Below the pieces are notes generated by a model, which was not told the DNA's origin, searched no databases, and was given only the letters and a program-made list of their open reading frames with translations. From Candidatus Staskawiczbacteria bacterium RIFCSPHIGHO2_02_FULL_34_10 (GTDB taxonomy: Bacteria > Patescibacteriota > Minisyncoccia > Minisyncoccales > Staskawiczbacteraceae), in contig MHOR01000029.1 of NCBI GenBank assembly GCA_001821915.1, forward strand, positions 24,490-33,383: a stretch of DNA of 8,894 nucleotides. Reading direction: 5' to 3'. Made by a program: the position numbers and the translations under genes. This document shows, piece by piece, positions 5,464 through 8,894 of the stretch (its first letter is position 1; each line of letters starts with the position of its first letter).

Positions 5464-5502
5464 CTAAAAAACCTTTTTGTTTCGCGACAGGAGGTTTTTT
5501 AG
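5464..5502 (-). terminator. Bidirectional-type terminator below the 112-aa gene
   Basis: CTAAAAAACCT (5464-5474) and AGGTTTTTTAG (5492-5502) are exact reverse complements. On the minus strand the hairpin follows the stop of the 112-aa gene by 4 nt, and six T lie in its 3' arm. The loop contains a TTTCGCGA core. The structure has T-runs in both directions but there is no converging plus-strand gene. Confidence 0.75.
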
Positions 5503-5506
5503 TTTT

Positions 5507-5845
5507 CTATTTTTTATCTAAATACGGTCTTACTTCGGCAATAAAATCTTTTATCAGTGATAGATATTTTTCAGAAATAAGCCATCTATTACCTCTACCC
5601 AAATTCAAAATAGGGCGGAGGAGTGCTTCCTTTTTGTACTTCGAGAACACTGCCATCGTTGCACCGAATTTTTTTCCACTAATTCCTCTTTTTTCTAATG
5701 CCTCTTGTAATTCCGGAGAATCGAGTGTTTCTTCGTTTTTTTCGATAAAAACACTTAAAACCCTCACGGCGTTAATGGGTAATTTTCTTAAATCATCCAT
5801 GTCCCAGTCATTAGAAGGTTTAGTTTTTTGGTTATCTCTCTTCAT
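5507..5845 (-). CDS. Hypothetical protein, possible winged-helix (112 aa)
   Basis: The family is not recognised. After a polar N terminus comes a helix 'LPINAVRVLSVFIEKN', then 'LDSPELQEALEKRGISGKKFGATMAVFSKY' (helix-turn-helix-like), and 'LLRPILNLGRGNRWLISEKY', which could be the two-strand wing of a winged-helix domain. A final helix contains 'LIKDFIAEV'. This order fits a small DNA-binding regulator. The gene has its own strong promoter (TTGACA/TATAAT) with a palindrome in the spacer, and it is divergent from the HEPN gene pair, the usual placing of a local repressor. Regulation of itself and of the neighbouring HEPN unit is inferred. A leader of about 60 nt precedes the ATG and shows no Shine-Dalgarno. 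Confidence 0.6.
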   Translation of the reverse strand: MKRDNQKTKPSNDWDMDDLRKLPINAVRVLSVFIEKNEETLDSPELQEALEKRGISGKKFGATMAVFSKYKKEALLRPILNLGRGNRWLISEKYLSLIKDFIAEVRPYLDKK

Positions 5846-5913
5846 AATTTATTGATATGATTTTTAATGACATTACTACTGGTTCAACAACTACGATAAC
5901 TTCTACTAACTCT

Positions 5914-5941
5914 ATTATAGCGCACCAAAAAATGGTGTCAA
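5914..5941 (-). promoter_or_regulatory. Strong promoter of the 112-aa gene with operator-like palindrome
   Basis: On the minus strand TTGACA (5941-5936), a 16-bp spacer and TATAAT (5919-5914). The palindrome CACCAAAAAATGGTG (5923-5937) fills the spacer and touches the -35 box, placed so that a bound protein would block RNA polymerase. Confidence 0.75.
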
Positions 5942-5959
5942 TAGATCTTGCCTGTGAGA

Positions 5960-5988
5960 TTGAAAATTATGGTTAATAAGAGTATTTT
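5960..5988 (+). promoter_or_regulatory. Promoter of the HEPN gene pair, leaderless
   Basis: TTGAAA (5960-5965), an exact 17-bp spacer and TATTTT (5983-5988). The ATG is at 5995, 6 nt after the -10 box, so the transcript would begin at the start codon. No Shine-Dalgarno is present, in agreement with leaderless translation. Confidence 0.6.
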
Positions 5989-5994
5989 AATAAT

Positions 5995-7077
5995 ATGAAC
6001 AGCAGAAAAATTCTAATTTTATTTACAGGGAAAAAGATTAGTCAAACAGATAAAATTTTTAAGATAAAAGATGGGTTTGAATGTTGGAACCTTAAAAAGT
6101 TTACTTTGGATGATTTGATTATTGTACTAAAAAAGAAAATTCCACCAATAAATAAAAATGTGCTGCGTAATTACAAATTAAATACTCGCAGAAATGACAT
6201 GTTCGGCATTACGGAAAAGGAATACGAGGAATGTTCTTGGGCATTGCTTCTTCCAGATGGCTTAAATGGGTCAAATTTAGGGAATTATTCTGAAATTATC
6301 TTTTTGCTAAATTTATACTCCTCAAAATTCTTATATCCTTTGTTCTATGGATCTCATTTCGGAATAATGCAAGTTGCGCATGAAAAATCAATTTTTGAAT
6401 TTGCTCACTATCAAAATCAAGCCAACATTTTTAAGAAAAAGGAATTTACATCTTTTTTTGAAAAAATGTTACCTCAAACTCAATATGCAGATTGGCAAAG
6501 GGATCGTATAGAAAAATGGAGTGATGAGGATTGGAGATTATTCGTTGCTGGATGGCTGTATCAAGGGCTTAAAGAGTATGATAACAGTAAAAATATATTT
6601 GGTTGGCAAAGAGAATCTGCTGATATGGCGGCGATACTTGAATCGCTTTTTACAGCTGGGGACACTAAAAACGAAGAAATTATATATCGATTGTGTAAAA
6701 GAATAGCTGTACTACTTTCTTGGAAATTTCCCGATATAGAAAAAGAGATTAAAGATCTTTATTCTCAAAGAAGTTCATTCGTTCACGGATCTTTTTTTGC
6801 CCAAATTGCAAAGGATAGCAAGCGAAACCATGATAAAATGCCTATCCCGAATTTTGATATGCTATACAGGAAAAAAGAATATGTCAGGTTAGCATTATTG
6901 GCTTATCTTCATCTAGCAGAATTGGTTAAGGATAATCCCAAATTATTCAAAAATCGAAAAACAATAATGAATATTTTAGAAGAAGCGATTATTGATATGG
7001 ATTTACGCAAATTACTGATTAAAGAAACAAAAGAATTATTTTCTTTAATACCGGAGCCAAATTTTAAATTTCATTAG
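5995..7077 (+). CDS. HEPN-domain protein (ApeA-like), putative RNase of a defence module
   Basis: The C-terminal half has the plan of an ApeA-like HEPN domain: a helix with 'ADMAAILESLFTAG' (E216 in the conserved Ex-LF position), the helix 'IYRLCKRIAVLLSW', and 'DLYSQRSSFVHGSFF', in which R259-x4-H264 is the R-x4-6-H signature of metal-independent HEPN RNases. The N-terminal 200 residues are mixed alpha/beta with 'LLNLYSSKFLYPLFYGSHFG' and probably serve sensing or regulation; I cannot name that part. HEPN proteins of this type act in abortive infection and toxin systems by cutting RNA; activity here is inferred from the motif. The stop is followed after one base by the ATG of the 227-aa gene, so the two are translated together. 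The promoter suggests a leaderless message. A divergent possible winged-helix gene lies upstream. Confidence 0.75.
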   Translation: MNSRKILILFTGKKISQTDKIFKIKDGFECWNLKKFTLDDLIIVLKKKIPPINKNVLRNYKLNTRRNDMFGITEKEYEECSWALLLPDGLNGSNLGNYSEIIFLLNLYSSKFLYPLFYGSHFGIMQVAHEKSIFEFAHYQNQANIFKKKEFTSFFEKMLPQTQYADWQRDRIEKWSDEDWRLFVAGWLYQGLKEYDNSKNIFGWQRESADMAAILESLFTAGDTKNEEIIYRLCKRIAVLLSWKFPDIEKEIKDLYSQRSSFVHGSFFAQIAKDSKRNHDKMPIPNFDMLYRKKEYVRLALLAYLHLAELVKDNPKLFKNRKTIMNILEEAIIDMDLRKLLIKETKELFSLIPEPNFKFH

Positions 7078-7078
7078 A

Positions 7079-7762
7079 ATGATAAAAAAAGATTACAAAA
7101 ACTTATGGATGAGTCCGAACGTAGTAATTAGTAGGTTAGATGATTTAATTAAAAAATATGGTTTGAAAACCGTAATAAGAAAAAATGAATTTAGGCATGA
7201 GCGGGAAGGATGGATTGGAGGGGTCTTTTTACTAGGACTAAGAGAATTAGGCGAAATAACGTATTGGCTTGAAATAGAAACAGAAGATAGTACACCAGAT
7301 GTTTATGGCTCTTTTCTTGATGTAATTGAAACGAATACGGGCAAAAAGGGTGTGCGTGAAAATTTTTTTAGTATAGAAATAGTAGAATGGGAAGAACATG
7401 GCCCTAGTATTGTTGATTTAATTAAAAATAAATGCAAAAAACATTATCCGAATAATTACTTTTTACTTGTATATGTTCGTCGAGGGGGAAAGGTTCTTGA
7501 TTATGAAAAAATTGTGGAAGAATTAAAAGGCGCAAAAATTCCCTTTGCTCAAATATGGATATTAGTACCATCTTCAAATGATCATGACTATCACCTGACG
7601 AAGATTTACAAGGGGTTATTTCAGATAGCATTTAACCTGAACGATGCAATAAAAAAGAATGAAAAGCAAATAAAATTTGCTACCAATATGGGTAAAGGTC
7701 TGGCAACTGAAATGGAAAATTTAGGAGAAATATCGGTACCGTTACCAGAGTTAGAAGAATAG
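7079..7762 (+). CDS. Unknown partner of the HEPN protein (227 aa)
   Basis: I do not recognise a family. The protein is soluble, with no signal or membrane segment. A strand-rich first half contains 'WIGGVFLLGLRELGEITYWLEIET', 'TPDVYGSFLDVIET' and 'FFSIEIVEWEEHG'. Then come a helix and a strand 'NYFLLVYVRRGGKV', a second alpha/beta unit 'KIPFAQIWILVPSSNDHDYHL', and a C-terminal helix. The alternation with D74 and E100 recalls a PD-(D/E)xK nuclease-like core, but the expected lysine after the glutamate is V102, so any such relation is remote and probably catalytically inactive. It is not a nucleotidyltransferase of the MNT type that usually accompanies HEPN toxins (no GSxARG-like motif). The one-base gap makes it the obligate partner of the HEPN gene: antitoxin, sensor or second effector. 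Confidence 0.7.
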   Translation: MIKKDYKNLWMSPNVVISRLDDLIKKYGLKTVIRKNEFRHEREGWIGGVFLLGLRELGEITYWLEIETEDSTPDVYGSFLDVIETNTGKKGVRENFFSIEIVEWEEHGPSIVDLIKNKCKKHYPNNYFLLVYVRRGGKVLDYEKIVEELKGAKIPFAQIWILVPSSNDHDYHLTKIYKGLFQIAFNLNDAIKKNEKQIKFATNMGKGLATEMENLGEISVPLPELEE

Positions 7763-7798
7763 ATTTGGTGTCTTTAATTTTTAATGTTTAGGGTGTAG

Positions 7799-7804
7799 TA
7801 TAAA
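7799..7804 (+). promoter_or_regulatory. -10 box of the structured RNA
   Basis: TATAAA within GTATAAAAT, 37 nt after the 227-aa gene. Transcription would start near 7811-7812, ahead of the first hairpin. No good -35 is seen. A TTGACA at 7806-7811 has no usable -10 at the right distance. Confidence 0.4.
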
Positions 7805-7811
7805 ATTGACA

Positions 7812-7966
7812 ATTTAATATCGATTGCCTAACCCCATAGAAGCTCCATGGGTATGGCATAAAAACGCTATGAACATAAAGATCCCATCATCAGGGACGTT
7901 CATAGCGTCGTATAGGGAAACCTATACGTGGGCCGTAAGGCTCTAACTGGTGGTGGGCTTTTTGTT
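7812..7966 (+). ncRNA. Candidate structured RNA with four hairpins, GAAA tetraloop and receptor-like helix
   Basis: The 214-bp gap between genes holds four successive hairpins. A: GCC (7826-7828) with GGC (7855-7857), and CCCAT (7833-7837) with ATGGG (7847-7851); between them CCTAAC faces TATGG, close to the 11-nt tetraloop receptor. B: ACGCTATGAAC (7864-7874) with GTTCATAGCGT (7898-7908), inner TCCC/GGGA and loop ATCATCA. C: CGTATAGG-GAAA-CCTATACG (7909-7928). D: GGGCC-GTAA-GGCTC (7930-7943). The tail TGGTGGTGGG (7948-7957) can pair over ten bases with CCCATCATCA of hairpin B and is followed by a C and five T. GC-rich pairs in AT-rich DNA, two GNRA loops and coaxial B/C stacking argue for a real RNA. 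No known family is recognised. It could be a free RNA or a leader controlling the gene at 7977. Confidence 0.6.
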
Positions 7967-7976
7967 TAACAAAAAC

Positions 7977-8201
7977 ATGGATAAAGAAATAAAAGAACAA
8001 ATTAATGGTGCAATGGGATGGGGAATCATAGTAGGTTTTCTTTTTGGCGGAATAATTGGCATGGGAATAGGAACAATCTCCTTCTTGGACTTATTTAATT
8101 TTTCTGGCGATTCGAGATCATTATTGGCATTTTTTACTTTCTTGATAGTTATGGCAGTCGTTTTTATTTTGGTGCATTGGAAAATAATAAATAAGGAATA
8201 A
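7977..8201 (+). CDS. Small two-helix membrane protein (74 aa)
   Basis: A short charged N terminus is followed by a glycine-rich membrane segment (about residues 13-34, 'GWGIIVGFLFGGIIGMGIG'), a short polar link with 'SGDS', a second segment (about 48-69, 'LLAFFTFLIVMAVVFILVHW'), and a basic end. No enzyme motif is seen; the family is not recognised. ATG 7977 is chosen over upstream GTG codons at 7950-7955, because those fall inside the long-range pairing arm of the structured RNA. Four bases separate its stop from the next gene, and the S49 protease follows, so the three form one operon behind the RNA. Size and topology would also fit a holin-like or protease-accessory protein, without further support. 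Confidence 0.7.
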   Translation: MDKEIKEQINGAMGWGIIVGFLFGGIIGMGIGTISFLDLFNFSGDSRSLLAFFTFLIVMAVVFILVHWKIINKE

Positions 8202-8204
8202 TTT

Positions 8205-8381
8205 ATGGAATTTACAAAAAAAGAAATAACAAGCCAATACATAGGAATTGCCATATTTATTGTTGCTGGACTGCTCTTTTATTTCTCCGATAAAAACTCT
8301 ATGGATTACTTTATTTGGGGTTTCTTGTCGGCCATAGCAATTTTAACGCTTTGTGGTTGGAATAAGCTATTTAATGGTTAA
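8205..8381 (+). CDS. Small two-helix membrane protein (58 aa)
   Basis: The ATG at 8205 has AAGGAA at 8193-8198 as ribosome site. The 58-residue product has a hydrophilic lysine-containing start, a membrane helix at about residues 12-28 ('YIGIAIFIVAGLLFYFS'), a polar turn 'DKNSMD', and a second helix at about 35-52 ('YFIWGFLSAIAILTLCGW'). The family is not recognised. The spacing is 3 bp to the preceding membrane protein gene and 5 bp to the S49 protease gene, so it is the middle gene of a membrane-protein/protease operon. Confidence 0.7.
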   Translation: MEFTKKEITSQYIGIAIFIVAGLLFYFSDKNSMDYFIWGFLSAIAILTLCGWNKLFNG

Positions 8382-8386
8382 ATAAA

Positions 8387-8894
8387 ATGCAAGAGAAAAT
8401 CAAGAAAATTTTAAAAGTTTTTATATCTATTTTTATAGTTTCAACGGTAGTATTTTTTTGGACGGAGAAAGCATTTTATTATTTTAATAAGAAAGACGAC
8501 CTTGCCGGCTTGCCCTGTTTCATAAGCGGGAGTATCGCAACCATAGAAATAAAAGGAGAAATTGTCCCTTATTTTACCGATACTTATACTTCCGAAGAAT
8601 CGAATAATCCGGACAGCCAAACATCAGCCGAAGAAATTATTTATTGCATTGGTAAAATACAACGAGAGAATGATGTAAAAGCCGTTACTTTGGAGATAAA
8701 TTCCTATGGAGGTAGCCCTGTTGCCTCCCAAGAGATTATGGACGCTATAAAGGGCTTAAATGTGCCTTCTGTGGCTGTAATAAGAGAAGGAGCGGTTTCC
8801 GGTGCTTATCTGATAGCTTCTGCGACAAACAGGATTTTCGCCAGTGAAATTTCAGATGTTGGCGGCATTGGCGTAACTATGTCTTATTTGGATT
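8387..8894 (+). CDS. S49-family membrane protease, SppA-like (3' end outside window)
   Basis: Only the first 169 residues are visible. A membrane anchor spans about residues 8-27 ('ILKVFISIFIVSTVVFFW'). After 'ISGSIATIEIKGEIVPYF' (the first strand of the ClpP/crotonase-like fold) and an acidic Ser/Thr-rich loop come 'LEINSYGGSPVASQEIMDAI' (the conserved N-S-x-G-G-S/x segment) and 'REGAVSGAYLIASATNRIFA' with the nucleophile serine of S49 peptidases in 'VSGAY', then 'DVGGIGVTMSYLD'. The catalytic lysine, if present, lies beyond the edge. SppA-type enzymes cut signal peptides and other membrane peptides. Phage relatives mature capsids, but those usually lack the anchor seen here. It is translated closely after two small membrane proteins that may be partners. 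Confidence 0.9.
   Translation, partial: MQEKIKKILKVFISIFIVSTVVFFWTEKAFYYFNKKDDLAGLPCFISGSIATIEIKGEIVPYFTDTYTSEESNNPDSQTSAEEIIYCIGKIQRENDVKAVTLEINSYGGSPVASQEIMDAIKGLNVPSVAVIREGAVSGAYLIASATNRIFASEISDVGGIGVTMSYLD

Noticed and set aside
5451..5855. 134-aa plus-strand frame opposite the 112-aa gene
   Set aside because: It starts in the terminator and runs antisense to a gene with a strong promoter.
7806..7834. TTGACA as a -35 box for the structured RNA
   Set aside because: The -10 position would be TAACCC, and the start would fall inside hairpin A.
7824..7866. Twister-ribozyme resemblance (GCCTAAC followed later by ATAAAA)
   Set aside because: The loop of hairpin A is only nine bases and the conserved internal-loop strands and pseudoknot partners of twister are absent.
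7880..7900. CTGATGA on the minus strand, as in the hammerhead core
   Set aside because: No GAAA strand or three-stem arrangement follows; it is the complement of the hairpin B loop.
7943..8254. 103-aa minus-strand frame opposite the small membrane protein
   Set aside because: It is the antisense of a better-supported plus-strand gene and covers part of the structured RNA.
4350..8894. Second copy of the tRNA-Asp 3' end as the far attachment site
   Set aside because: No matching segment was found by eye; the far end probably lies beyond the window.
1..8894. CRISPR array or Cas genes
   Set aside because: No regularly spaced direct repeats and no Cas-like proteins are present.

Overview
The window is AT-rich, with short intergenic gaps, many very small genes, tRNA genes that do not encode CCA, and protein types I associate with Patescibacteria (Candidate Phyla Radiation, probably Parcubacteria-like). 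These are a Pif1-type helicase with a helix-turn-helix tail, a UPF0213-type GIY-YIG protein, and a resolvase-HTH protein with a 'WGEG' LAGLIDADG-like domain. The taxonomic call is inference from gene content and composition; no rRNA or marker gene is present.

Left part (1-2810). The window opens inside a Pif1/RecD-like helicase gene. Its 3' end is broken by a 60-bp near-perfect palindrome bounded by TA dinucleotides, and the detached C-terminal tail lies just beyond in another frame. After a small unknown gene and its terminator comes a tRNA block: an odd initiator-like tRNA-Met(CAT), a GIY-YIG protein gene starting 7 nt after it, a truncated tRNA 5' half, an HTH plus LAGLIDADG-like protein gene with its own promoter inside an inverted repeat, a normal tRNA-Met(CAT), and tRNA-Asp(GTC). 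Selfish or nuclease genes therefore sit between or against tRNA genes.

Middle part (2780-5845, minus strand). A large serine recombinase gene runs into the 3' end of tRNA-Asp; its last codons are the antisense of the tRNA and its terminator hairpin. I read this as an integrative element that entered at the tRNA-Asp 3' end and extends rightwards. Upstream of the recombinase is an AT-rich stretch with repeated ACTATAGT-type palindromes. Small minus-strand element genes follow: a possible SpoVG-like protein, two overlapping small genes with a strong Shine-Dalgarno, and a 112-aa possible winged-helix protein under a TTGACA/TATAAT promoter carrying an operator-like palindrome.

Right part (5846-8894, plus strand). 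Divergently transcribed is a tight two-gene unit (1-nt gap): a 360-aa HEPN protein with the R-x4-H signature of HEPN RNases, similar in plan to ApeA-like abortive-infection proteins, and a 227-aa protein I do not recognise. It is a candidate anti-phage or toxin/partner module carried as cargo. Behind it lies a roughly 150-nt intergenic region that folds into four consecutive hairpins, one capped by a GAAA tetraloop and one resembling the 11-nt tetraloop receptor, plus a 10-bp long-range pairing just before a T-run; this looks like an undescribed structured RNA. It is followed by two small two-helix membrane proteins and the start of an S49 (SppA-like) membrane protease, cut by the window edge.

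The best candidates for something new are the HEPN/partner pair and the structured RNA next to it.
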